From an uncultured Collinsella sp. (GTDB lineage Bacteria > Actinomycetota > Coriobacteriia > Coriobacteriales > Coriobacteriaceae), in the NCBI GenBank assembly GCA_900556875.1, contig USQQ01000007.1, positions 17,008 through 81,007 on the forward strand: 64,000 bases of DNA. Direction: 5' to 3'. The position numbers and the translations under genes were made by a program. Below, in pieces: positions 46,010 through 54,097 of the stretch; position 1 is the stretch's first letter; every line of letters starts with the position of its first letter. Under the pieces are notes generated by a model, which had not been told where the DNA came from, searched no databases, and saw only the letters and a program-made list of their open reading frames with translations.

Positions 46010-46092
46010 TAGTCCTCAGAGTGATATTCAGGCAAGGCTCCTGAAGCAGCATCTGTCGACATTGATTGTCGGATTCTGCTTCGGGAGCCTTG
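46010..46092 (+). promoter_or_regulatory. Candidate RAT antiterminator site plus terminator hairpin
   Basis: A 17-bp stem with one G-U pair (46033-46049 with 46076-46092) is followed by TTCTGTTT. The left arm overlaps AGAGTGATATTCAGGCAAGG, which resembles the ribonucleic antiterminator of BglG/LicT proteins (…CATTCGCAGGCAAAACC). This is the expected arrangement for autoregulation of the antiterminator gene at 46115. Confidence 0.6.
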
Positions 46093-46101
46093 TTCTGTTT
46101 A

Positions 46102-46110
46102 GGGGGGGGG
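46102..46110 (+). repeat. Nine-G homopolymer in the ribosome-binding region
   Basis: An uninterrupted G9 run sits 4 bases before ATG 46115 and must include the Shine-Dalgarno site. Such tracts are prone to slippage. Confidence 0.6.
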
Positions 46111-46114
46111 ACAC

Positions 46115-46954
46115 ATGGAAATTGTTAAACGAATTAATACCAGCGCTGTCCTCTGCGTCGATGGAAATGGCAGACAGTTGGTTGCATTCGGCCGTGGTCT
46201 GGGGTTTAAGAATGTCGGAGACGAGGTCCCTCTTTCGGAGATTCAACGAACGTTTTATAACGTTAGCTCTCGCTACATCGCTCTCGTTGACGAGGTCCCC
46301 GACGAGCTTCTCGAGCTTACCTCGGATGTTATTGATATGTCGACAGGTTTGCTGTCTTATGAGGTGAGCCCTAATTTGCCGTTTATCCTTGCGGACCATA
46401 TCGCGTATGCGGTTAAGCGCAAAGAGCAAAATATCGTTGTCCGCATGCCTTTATCGTTTGATGTCCGCCAACAATATCCCGTCGAATTTAGAATCGGCGA
46501 GTATGCACTTAAGATAATCAGGAAACGTCTTAACGTTAGGCTTCCAGCTCATGAGGCAGTTGGAATTGCCATGGCGTTTATCAATAACATGGCCGATTCG
46601 GACTCATGCGAAGTAGTTAAAGAGTTTAGCGCGGATATCTACGATCGTGTTCTGGAGGAGTCAACCGTTGCTGTTGAAAATCGGCTTGGCATTCAAGTTG
46701 ATCGGGAAGGTTTCGATTACGCAAGGTTCGCAACCCATCTTCAGTACTTATTCAATAGGTTGAACTCTGGCGAAAGCATCGTGAGCGACAACCGCAAGAT
46801 GTACCTCTCGCTCAAAAAAGAATATCCGGTGGCATCAATGTGCGCCGATGATATTGCTTCTGTTCTCAGCCGACTGACGGGGCGGGAACTTATAGACGAA
46901 GAAAGACTCTACCTCATGATGCACATCAATCGAATTGCATCGAAAACAAGGTAA
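46115..46954 (+). CDS. BglG/LicT-family transcriptional antiterminator
   Basis: 279 residues. An RNA-binding CAT domain occupies ~1-58 (MEIVKRINTSAVLC, GRGLGFKNVGDEV) and two PRD modules follow (~65-170 and ~172-279) with the regulatory histidines in LADHIAYAVKR, RLPAHEAVGIAMAFINNMA and LMMHINRIASKTR. PTS-dependent phosphorylation of PRDs controls RNA binding. It should read through the terminator at 46033 and act on the PTS gene 68 bases downstream. Codon use and base content are clearly AT-richer than the flanking operons, suggesting acquisition. Confidence 0.92.
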   Translation: MEIVKRINTSAVLCVDGNGRQLVAFGRGLGFKNVGDEVPLSEIQRTFYNVSSRYIALVDEVPDELLELTSDVIDMSTGLLSYEVSPNLPFILADHIAYAVKRKEQNIVVRMPLSFDVRQQYPVEFRIGEYALKIIRKRLNVRLPAHEAVGIAMAFINNMADSDSCEVVKEFSADIYDRVLEESTVAVENRLGIQVDREGFDYARFATHLQYLFNRLNSGESIVSDNRKMYLSLKKEYPVASMCADDIASVLSRLTGRELIDEERLYLMMHINRIASKTR

Positions 46955-47022
46955 TTAGTTGGCAAAGGCGCGCGCTTTGCTGATGGTTACATATAAAACT
47001 CAACATGGGAGAAATGGTATTT

Positions 47023-48393
47023 ATGGCAGATACAACCAAGCTCGCTGCCGAGATTCTCGAGATGGTGGGCGGCGCAGACAACGTTACATTTGTAGCTCAC
47101 TGCATGACTCGTTTAAGGTTCAACCTTAAGGACGAAAGCATCGTAGACGATGCAAAAGTCAAGGCGATTGATGGCGTGATCGACATTCGCCATTCCGCGG
47201 GGCAATATCAGGTGATTGTGGGACCTAAGGTCGATAAGGTCTATGAAATCGTTGCCAAGGAAACCGGGATTGATGCCGGAGATTCCGAGGCAAGCGAAGG
47301 AGAGACTAAGGGCTTTCTGGGAAAGCTAATGAAGCTCATCAGCGGCATCATGATGCCCGTTCTTCCTGCCTTGATCGCATGCGGAATGATAAACGCCGTC
47401 CTTAGTATTCTGACGACGGCGGGTGCTGTTTCCGCCGAGAGCGGAATATACACTCTGCTGTACGGCATGGGAAATGCCTGCATGTATTTTCTGCCCGTTC
47501 TTGTCGGATCATCTGCTGCTCAGTTCTTTGGAACCGATCGATATATCGGTGCGGTACTCGGTGCAATCCTGATTTATCCGACTTTCGTTGCTGCGGCCGG
47601 AGCGGGCGATGCGCTGGATTTGCTCGGCATGAAGTTCACAATGGTGAGCTATTCCTCCACGGTGTTTCCTGCTATCGTGGCGGCTTGGTTCGCATCCGTT
47701 CTTAATAAGTGGCTGCGGGCGGTTCTTCCCGATGTTGTGGCATTTGCGCTCGTCCCGTTCCTGACGGTTGCTGTTGCCGCCCCCGTCTCGCTCCTTGTGA
47801 TCGGCCCCGTTATTCAGCAGGCGAGCTCTTTGCTTGCGACTGCAGTGCTGGCGGTCTATCAGTTCAGCCCCGTCCTTTGCGGCGTTATTCTCGGGCCGAT
47901 ATTCGGTCTCGTTATGATCCCCCTTGGACTCCATTGGGCCCTGATCGTGCTTTCCATCAACAATATTATGACCGTCGGCTCCGATCCTATCCTTGGACTT
48001 CTCTGCTGCAGCATGGGTGTTGTCGGCGCTTGTTTGGCGTTTGCCCTCCGCTCGAAGGACCCGAGTGAAAAGAGTCTTGGGTTCAGCTGTGCCATTACGG
48101 GCTTTTTCGGGATTACGGAACCGGCGCTGTACGGCATCATCTTGGAGCACAAGAAGATCATTATCGCTTCCATGGTCGCCGGAGCAATCAGTGCTGTTAT
48201 CCCGGCGATTTTCAACACCTGTACGTTCGTTATGACGTCGAGCGGCATTTTTAGCTTCCCCGGTTATATGGATCCTTCTGGTGATATGAGCAGCCTCATC
48301 GGCGCAATTCTTTGCAATGTCGTCGGTTTAATTCTTAACTTCGTTCTCGTTTACATCCTGTATCGCCCTGATGAAGAGGCAGTAGTGGAGTAG
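47023..48393 (+). CDS. PTS sugar transporter EIIBC (beta-glucoside/sucrose type)
   Basis: 456 residues from ATG 47023, supported by GGGAGAA 9 bases upstream (ATG 47005 and 47014 are alternatives). The EIIB domain (~1-80) has the phospho-Cys in HCMTRLRFNLKD. The EIIC domain (~100-450, ~10 helices) has the family segments GMINAVLSIL, RYIGAVLGAILIYPT and FFGITEPALYGI. There is no EIIA domain, so a shared EIIA is needed. Operon with the antiterminator; a beta-glucoside or related disaccharide is the likely cargo. Confidence 0.9.
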   Translation: MADTTKLAAEILEMVGGADNVTFVAHCMTRLRFNLKDESIVDDAKVKAIDGVIDIRHSAGQYQVIVGPKVDKVYEIVAKETGIDAGDSEASEGETKGFLGKLMKLISGIMMPVLPALIACGMINAVLSILTTAGAVSAESGIYTLLYGMGNACMYFLPVLVGSSAAQFFGTDRYIGAVLGAILIYPTFVAAAGAGDALDLLGMKFTMVSYSSTVFPAIVAAWFASVLNKWLRAVLPDVVAFALVPFLTVAVAAPVSLLVIGPVIQQASSLLATAVLAVYQFSPVLCGVILGPIFGLVMIPLGLHWALIVLSINNIMTVGSDPILGLLCCSMGVVGACLAFALRSKDPSEKSLGFSCAITGFFGITEPALYGIILEHKKIIIASMVAGAISAVIPAIFNTCTFVMTSSGIFSFPGYMDPSGDMSSLIGAILCNVVGLILNFVLVYILYRPDEEAVVE

Positions 48394-48498
48394 ACAATTA
48401 TTTGGGATGTAAGCTGCCGAAAACCCCGCGGCAGATTGCATGTGGTGGGCTTGCCGTTGATTCACGCGAGCCCACCCTCATTTTTGGAGTGACTAGCT

Positions 48499-49479
48499 AT
48501 GACAATTACAGCCGATATGACGTTTGGCGAAATCGCGCTCCTTCCTGAGTTCGCTGGCTTTGGCGAGCACCTTATGCTTTGCCGGCCTTCAACTTGGGAG
48601 CGCATGTGGAATAAACCCATCGTGTCTCATATGAATTCTGATGCTAATCCATATGAAACTACTCGCGTTTTGCGTGGATTGAATCGGATTGTCGAGCTCG
48701 TGGATGACGGGAGGCAAGTTGCCTACGATATATGGGATGAAGCCGACTGCATCCGTGATCCGACTCGACGCAACACGAAACTGTTCTTCTTTCCCGGGAG
48801 ACCCGGGGCTCCCTTTATCATTGCGGTTTCGGGCGGAGGTTATCAGAGCGTTTGTCATCAAATGGAAGGCTTTCCCGTTGCCCCCGAGCTCAACGATGCG
48901 GGCTATAACGTGTTCGTGCTGTCATACAGGGTGAGGGTCGAGCCTTTGATGCCGCGTCCAATCGACGATTTAAATCGAGCTGTCCGTTTTGTCTTCGAGA
49001 ATTCAGCGAAATTTAATGTCGCAAAAAGTTATGCAGTTATCGGCTTTTCTGCTGGTGCGCATTTAACTGCCGAGTGGGGGACGGACAACAAGGGATTTGC
49101 GTCCTACGGATGCGAGGCGCCAAAAGCCTTGGCCCTGTGTTATGCACCGATTGATCTTCATGGCTTTGAGAACGCATCAGACAATAGATTTCTTGATTCG
49201 GTGTGCGGCGGGGCTGGTCGCGACTCGCTCGATGATTTCTGTATTAATCAGCATGTGTGGGAGCAGTATCCTCCGACATATCTTTGGCAATGCGCTGACG
49301 ATGATATTGTATCGCCCGACAATTATGAAAAGATGGTCGATGCTCTGGATGCAGCTGGAGTACACCATGAGGGAGTCATGTATTCAGAAGGGGGGCACGC
49401 ATTGATGAAGCCCCATGCGCCGGAGACCGACTACTGGTGTATGAGCGTTATTGAGTTTCTTAAAGATTATCTCGACTAG
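48499..49479 (+). CDS. Alpha/beta-hydrolase esterase (BD-FAE/acetyl-esterase-like)
   Basis: 326 residues. An oxyanion-hole motif AVSGGGYQS replaces the common HGGG, the nucleophile elbow is GFSAGAHL, the acid lies in CADDDIVSPDN, and the base His in EGGHALMKPH. Relatives remove acetyl or feruloyl groups from glycosides and xylan. It follows the PTS gene after ~105 bases holding an imperfect hairpin (GTGGGCT...AGCCCAC, ~48441-48475), and it shares its AT-rich composition. It probably deacylates the imported sugar. Confidence 0.8.
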   Translation: MTITADMTFGEIALLPEFAGFGEHLMLCRPSTWERMWNKPIVSHMNSDANPYETTRVLRGLNRIVELVDDGRQVAYDIWDEADCIRDPTRRNTKLFFFPGRPGAPFIIAVSGGGYQSVCHQMEGFPVAPELNDAGYNVFVLSYRVRVEPLMPRPIDDLNRAVRFVFENSAKFNVAKSYAVIGFSAGAHLTAEWGTDNKGFASYGCEAPKALALCYAPIDLHGFENASDNRFLDSVCGGAGRDSLDDFCINQHVWEQYPPTYLWQCADDDIVSPDNYEKMVDALDAAGVHHEGVMYSEGGHALMKPHAPETDYWCMSVIEFLKDYLD

Positions 49480-49602
49480 GAAACTGCATGTCGCTTTTTA
49501 AGCGGGTGATTTCGTCATGCAATGTTTTCGGTATTGATCGTGGTCGTGGATGAATGATGTTCTAGAATGTTCGTACTGTCACATAAACGAACAGGAGCGA
49601 AC

Positions 49603-50247
49603 ATGCATATCTACTCTGTATCAGATCACGAGTTCAAATCTTATGGCTGCGTGTGGAACGACGTTCCGTCCAACCTGACCGCTCCGCTCATCGAGGCGCT
49701 CGCGGCTACGCCCATCCCCGAGGGCAGCAAGTACGTAGCAAGCGCGCCGGAGCTCGAGGGCGTCAAGGATGCCGATAAGCTGGGCTTTCTCATGTACGGC
49801 GGCCGCTCCTTCCAGCTCGGCTGGTGCAACGGGCACAACACACGCCTCAACTGCCTGGAGTATCACCGCGCCAGCGAGTTTAACCTGGGCGCCCGCGACT
49901 TTATCCTGCTCGTGGCGCATCGCTGGGAGATCGAGGACGGCAAGCTCGACACCGCGTGCGTCAAGGCGTTCCGCGTACCGGCGGGCAAGGTCGTTGAGGT
50001 CTTCAACACCACGCTCCACTACACGCCCTGCATGGTCGACGACGGCGGCTTCCAGGTGATGGTGGCGCTGCCGGCGGGCACCAATGGCCCGCGCCCCGAG
50101 GCTGCAGCCGACATGCCTGCCGCCGGTGACAGCTACTGCTACTGGAAGGCTGACAAGTGGGTCCTCTGCCACGCCGATAGCCCCAAGGCAGCCGAAGGCG
50201 GCTACGTGGGCCTCGTCGGCAAGAACCTCGACATCACCGTGGACTAG
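49603..50247 (+). CDS. DUF4867 family protein (cupin-like, sugar-locus associated)
   Basis: 214 residues from ATG 49603 (CAGGAGC upstream). Conserved words recalled from DUF4867 are MHIYSVSDHEFKSYG, YGGRSFQLGWCNGHNT, LNCLEYHRASEFN and DFILLVAH. The H-N-x-R...E-Y-H cluster looks like a metal-binding cupin site. The family usually sits in carbohydrate loci; its reaction is not known to me. GC content returns to the high level here, so this gene lies outside the AT-rich island. Confidence 0.7.
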   Translation: MHIYSVSDHEFKSYGCVWNDVPSNLTAPLIEALAATPIPEGSKYVASAPELEGVKDADKLGFLMYGGRSFQLGWCNGHNTRLNCLEYHRASEFNLGARDFILLVAHRWEIEDGKLDTACVKAFRVPAGKVVEVFNTTLHYTPCMVDDGGFQVMVALPAGTNGPRPEAAADMPAAGDSYCYWKADKWVLCHADSPKAAEGGYVGLVGKNLDITVD

Positions 50248-50260
50248 GGGCTTTTGTTTT

Positions 50261-50307
50261 AATCTGTAACACCTGGCGGGCTAAATCGTCTCTACCTGTT
50301 ACAGATT
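50261..50307. repeat. 47-bp hairpin repeat, copy 1
   Basis: AATCTGTAACA...TGTTACAGATT, perfect 11-bp arms. Confidence 0.7.
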
Positions 50308-50339
50308 GAGATAACCGCAGAGGGTGCCCGAAAGATCTC

Positions 50340-50386
50340 GATCTGTAACACCAGGCCCGGTTTTGGCGGTCTACCTGTTACAGATC
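50340..50386. repeat. 47-bp hairpin repeat, copy 2
   Basis: GATCTGTAACA...TGTTACAGATC, same length and arms as copy 1 with a different interior. The outer base changes on both sides and stays paired. Confidence 0.7.
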
Positions 50387-50394
50387 AAGACAAA

Positions 50395-50447
50395 CCGCCC
50401 CAAACCACCACAAAGGTGCCTGTCCCCTTTGTGGTGGTTTGGGGCGG
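50395..50447. repeat. 21-bp-stem hairpin containing the CCTTTGTGGTGGT repeat word
   Basis: A perfect 21-bp stem (50395-50415 with 50427-50447). Its core word (GACAGGCACCTTTGTGGTGG in reverse) recurs in the mgtA leader at 61918-61953. The rest of 50448-50590 shows only the ribosome site of the next gene. Confidence 0.75.
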
Positions 50448-50590
50448 CGGTATCAGAAAGTGTCAGGCAGGGGCGGCTGCCGGACGCCCGCGCGCGAAAA
50501 GAAGTGTCGACCTGCGTTGCTGTCGTTGAGCGGCGCGCTGTTTGCGGGGATACTGAAGCTACGACAAACAGCGTGTGAAAGGATTGATGC

Positions 50591-52021
50591 ATGGCTTTCC
50601 GTAAAGACTTCCTGTGGGGCGGCGCGACGGCTGCCAACCAGTGCGAGGGCGCTTACGACGTGGATGGCCGCGGCCTGGCCAACGTGGACGTGGCACCGCA
50701 CGGCCCCGAGCGCTATGCGGTGGTCTCCGGCCAGCGCAAGATGCTCGACTTCGAGGACGGCTATTACTACCCCGCGCAGACCGGCATCGATTTCTATCAC
50801 CACTACAAGGAGGACATCGCCCTCTTTGCCGAGATGGGCTTTAAGACCTTCCGCATGAGCCTGGCTTGGACCCGCATCTTCCCCAACGGTGACGAGACCG
50901 AGCCCAACGAGGCCGGCCTGGCTTTCTACGAGGATGTGTTCCGCGAGTGTCAGGCGCACGGCATCGAGCCGCTCGTGACCATCACGCACTTCGACTGCCC
51001 GATCCACCTCATCAAGGAGTACGGCGGCTGGCGCAACCGCAAGCTCATCGACTTCTACAAGAACCTCGCGACCACGATCTTTACCCGCTACAAGGGTCTG
51101 GTGAAGTACTGGCTCACCTTCAACGAGATCAATATGATCTTGCACCTGCCGTTTATGGGTGCCGGTCTGGTCTTTGAGGAGGGCGAGAACAAGGAAGCCG
51201 TCGAGTACCCGGCCGCCCACAACGAGCTCGTCGCCAGCGCTTGGGCAACTAAGATCGCCCACGAGATCGACCCCGAGGTCAAGATCGGCTGCATGCTCGC
51301 CGCGGGCAGCTGCTATCCCTACAGCTGCCGTCCGGGCGATGTGCGCCAGGCGCAGCTCGACAACCAGGACAACTACTTCTTTGTCGACGTCCAGAGCCGC
51401 GGCTACTACCCGGCTTATGCCGTCAAGAAGCTCGAGCGTCTGGGCATCGACGTCGGCATGACTGACGAGGACCGCGAGATCCTGGCCGAAAACACCGTCG
51501 ACTTCATCAGCTTTAGCTATTACAGCACCCGTTGTTCCGCCGGTGCCGATAACCCTGATGTCGAGCGCACCCAGGGCAACGCCTTCGCCGGCGCCAAGAA
51601 CCCCTACCTGCAGGAGAGCCAGTGGGGCTGGGCCATCGATCCGCTGGGCTTCCGCATCACCCTCAACGACCTGTACGACCGCTATCAGAAGCCGCTGTTT
51701 GTGGTCGAGAACGGTCTGGGCGCCAAGGATGTTGTCGAGGAGGATGGCTCCATCAACGACGACTACCGTATCGACTACCTGCGCCAGCACATCGCCGCGA
51801 TGCGCGATGCAGTGACCGAGGATGGCATTGACCTGCTGGGCTACACCACCTGGGGCCCGATCGACCTGGTGAGCGCCGGCACGGGCGAGATGTCCAAGCG
51901 CTACGGCTTTATCTACGTCGACCGCGACGACGCGGGCAACGGCACCCTCAAGCGTTCCAAGAAGAAGAGCTTTGACTGGTACAAGCACGTCATTGAAACG
52001 AATGGTGAGGATCTGTCCTAA
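50591..52021 (+). CDS. GH1 6-phospho-beta-glucosidase
   Basis: 476 residues. GH1 barrel with N-terminal LWGGATAANQCEGAY, acid/base E179 in LTFNEINM and nucleophile E373 in VVENGLGA. TFNEINM, in place of T(F/L)NEPW, is typical of phospho-beta-glucosidases, and the C-terminal SKRYGFIYVD...RSKKKSFDWYK fits (shown in parts). It would hydrolyse phosphorylated beta-glucosides delivered by a PTS such as those at 47023 or 55926. Followed by a strong terminator. Confidence 0.92.
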   Translation: MAFRKDFLWGGATAANQCEGAYDVDGRGLANVDVAPHGPERYAVVSGQRKMLDFEDGYYYPAQTGIDFYHHYKEDIALFAEMGFKTFRMSLAWTRIFPNGDETEPNEAGLAFYEDVFRECQAHGIEPLVTITHFDCPIHLIKEYGGWRNRKLIDFYKNLATTIFTRYKGLVKYWLTFNEINMILHLPFMGAGLVFEEGENKEAVEYPAAHNELVASAWATKIAHEIDPEVKIGCMLAAGSCYPYSCRPGDVRQAQLDNQDNYFFVDVQSRGYYPAYAVKKLERLGIDVGMTDEDREILAENTVDFISFSYYSTRCSAGADNPDVERTQGNAFAGAKNPYLQESQWGWAIDPLGFRITLNDLYDRYQKPLFVVENGLGAKDVVEEDGSINDDYRIDYLRQHIAAMRDAVTEDGIDLLGYTTWGPIDLVSAGTGEMSKRYGFIYVDRDDAGNGTLKRSKKKSFDWYKHVIETNGEDLS

Positions 52022-52057
52022 GGAAGCCGAGACACTCAACTTCAGAGTTTCCTAACC

Positions 52058-52096
52058 AAAACGCCCGGCGAGCAGTTAATGCCCGCCGGGCGTTTT
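52058..52096 (+). terminator. Terminator after the GH1 gene
   Basis: 13-bp perfect stem AAAACGCCCGGCG/CGCCGGGCGTTTT. Confidence 0.88.
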
Positions 52097-52113
52097 GTTA
52101 AAAGAAGTGAAAG

Positions 52114-52196
52114 CACTCATTGGGGACGTACTTAAATGACCAGTCAAACAAGAACGTCCCCAACGACTACTCATTTAAGTCTGTCCCCAATGAGTG
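52114..52196. repeat. REP-like pair (ATTGGGGACG family)
   Basis: Outer CACTCATTGGGGAC.../...GTCCCCAATGAGTG arms bracket two further GGGGACG/CGTCCCC words, as at 18284-18464. Confidence 0.7.
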
Positions 52197-52205
52197 CCCC
52201 AAAGT

Positions 52206-52269
52206 GAGAGTGGATAATCTGCCGTTTTTGGCCTGTTTGGGGGCTCAAAGTGGGAGATTATCCACTCTC
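52206..52269. repeat. Hairpin element with 15-bp arms
   Basis: Perfect arms GAGAGTGGATAATCT and AGATTATCCACTCTC around a 34-base interior. Confidence 0.65.
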
Positions 52270-52323
52270 GTCATTTGGCCGGCACTTGGGGGCACTTCTT
52301 GTTGAGTGTGAGCGCCGTCGCTG

Positions 52324-53835
52324 CTACGCGACGGTGATGGCGACCTGGCCGTAGCGGGTGCAGGGGCGCTCGGCGCGCGTCTGCACGGTAAGGGTGAGCA
52401 CAAGGCGGTCGCCGGGCCGCGCGTCGGCGGGCACGATGAAAGCGGTGTCTACCGTGCATTCTTGCCACAGCGACAGATCCTGGGCGCCTGCATAGCTCGA
52501 CGGGTCCACGGCGACATCCCAATGCACATCGAAGCCCTTGCCGTCGGGGTCGACGATGGTCGCTGTAAGGTCGACGCGCTCGCCGGCTGTGGCGCTGCGG
52601 TCGGCCGTGACCTCGACAACATGTGCCGGATGCGAGCAGGCTGCCGGATCATGGGCACACCATTGCGCGCGGGCGGCAAAGTCTTCCTGATAGGCACGCA
52701 GGTAGGGATTGAGATTGTCGTCTGCGGGCGTGGCGATGGAGGCAAAACCGGCGGGCGCGTTCGCATCGGGATGCCCATCAAAAAACATGCGGCCCAGCAG
52801 CGTATCGAAGTCGCGGTCGTCGATACCGCGCAGGCCAAACGGAAGCAGCGGAATATAGGTCATGCTGTCGCCTTCGGCCATAAAGTCGCCGCGCTCAAAC
52901 TGCACCGCGGGCCTGCCTTCTAGGCCCCAATCCAGACGGGCATGCTTGCCAAACTGAAAGCGCTCGGGCTCGTTTTCGTAGACCTTACCATCGCCATAGA
53001 GCATATAGCGTGCCATGAGGGGTCCGTTGCCCTGCGTGAGATTCCGCTCAGGCCAAGGAGCCTTAAACAGCGGCAGCGTATCGGGCTGAGCTGTTTTGGC
53101 GTCGAAATAGTTGCCATACATATAGGGCGTACGCCAAAAGATGAGCTCGGGAAAGAGCTCGCGTCCATGGTCGAGCCACGAGTTGTCCTGCCCCACGCCA
53201 TCGGCAACGCCCATCACGCGCACCTTCTGATAGACCCGCTGCCGTACGGCGGGCCACTCGGGCGTGGCGCGATAGCGCTCGGCAATACTCATGAGGGCGC
53301 GAACGATCGTATTCATACCACCCCAGCTGAGCAACCATAACGTACGCGGATCATCATCCAGAATCGCCTGCGCAATTACGCGAGACCCCTCAGTTTCCTC
53401 AGTCACATCACCCTCAAAGGCAACATTTCCCACAAAGGTGCGCTCGATCATCTGGGCGGGCGTGGGAAACGGCGGCTCACCGGCAGCGGCCGCATTTGCT
53501 TGCAACTGCGGCCAAGCCTGGGCATATTCATTACTCCAGAGACTCTCAATCCAATGCTCGGGAAACGGCCGATACTCACGAAGCTCGCCGGCTAGCGGAT
53601 CGGGCTCATGAGGCACAACAGCCCACTCATAAGAGCGCCGCCCTTTGGTCCGCCAATGCGAATTCACCTCGCCGAGCGTATGAACCCCATCCCCAAGAAA
53701 GTGATACTGCGAAGCCGTATACACCACAGCCTGAACATCAAGCAAGTTGAGATACAGAGCCAAATGAACAAGCGAGTTCATATCATCGACTTCCATATCA
53801 GTGGTAACAATCACCCGAGTCAACTTCTGGGACAT
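52324..53835 (-). CDS. DUF1593 nucleoside-hydrolase-like protein
   Basis: 503 residues from ATG 53835 (GGAG ~9 bases upstream). The N-terminal ~330 residues have the nucleoside hydrolase-like fold of DUF1593 (VIVTTDMEVDDMNSLVHLA in place of DxDxGxDD, then LLSWGGMNTIVRAL). A C-terminal beta-sandwich follows (~400-503; VDLTATIVDPDG, DRLVLTLTVQTR). No signal peptide is seen, so it acts in the cytoplasm. The family occurs in plant-polysaccharide loci. The exact bond cleaved is unknown; an N- or O-ribosyl-type glycoside is plausible. Confidence 0.82.
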   Translation of the reverse strand: MSQKLTRVIVTTDMEVDDMNSLVHLALYLNLLDVQAVVYTASQYHFLGDGVHTLGEVNSHWRTKGRRSYEWAVVPHEPDPLAGELREYRPFPEHWIESLWSNEYAQAWPQLQANAAAAGEPPFPTPAQMIERTFVGNVAFEGDVTEETEGSRVIAQAILDDDPRTLWLLSWGGMNTIVRALMSIAERYRATPEWPAVRQRVYQKVRVMGVADGVGQDNSWLDHGRELFPELIFWRTPYMYGNYFDAKTAQPDTLPLFKAPWPERNLTQGNGPLMARYMLYGDGKVYENEPERFQFGKHARLDWGLEGRPAVQFERGDFMAEGDSMTYIPLLPFGLRGIDDRDFDTLLGRMFFDGHPDANAPAGFASIATPADDNLNPYLRAYQEDFAARAQWCAHDPAACSHPAHVVEVTADRSATAGERVDLTATIVDPDGKGFDVHWDVAVDPSSYAGAQDLSLWQECTVDTAFIVPADARPGDRLVLTLTVQTRAERPCTRYGQVAITVA

Positions 53836-53968
53836 AGGAACAGCTCCAATCAAAATCAATTCAGCCAGTTACGCGCAAGGCAAGACGGGACCCATGCCCC
53901 CATCGCCACCGACCCGGCGGCCCGCTAGAAGCGGCCGGCCAGGGTCACAGCAACGTCAACGCAGCGGA

Positions 53969-54081
53969 GACCGGGGTTTAGTCTTGCAAACATTCCGCAG
54001 GGGGCATGGGCAGGCGCAGCGCGAAGCGCAAAGCGCCAGCCCATGCATGCCCGAGGACGTTTGCAAGACTAAACCCCGGTC
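53969..54081. repeat. 113-bp nested hairpin with 23-bp perfect arms
   Basis: 53969-53991 pairs perfectly with 54059-54081, and the interior folds again (GGCATGGGCAGGCGC with GCGCCAGCCCATGC). It lies just after the stop of the minus-strand esterase and before the DUF1593 gene, so it may act as a terminator or mRNA 3' stabiliser. The rest of 53836-54097 shows no gene. Confidence 0.7.
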
Positions 54082-54097
54082 CCCGCGATGGGAGGGC

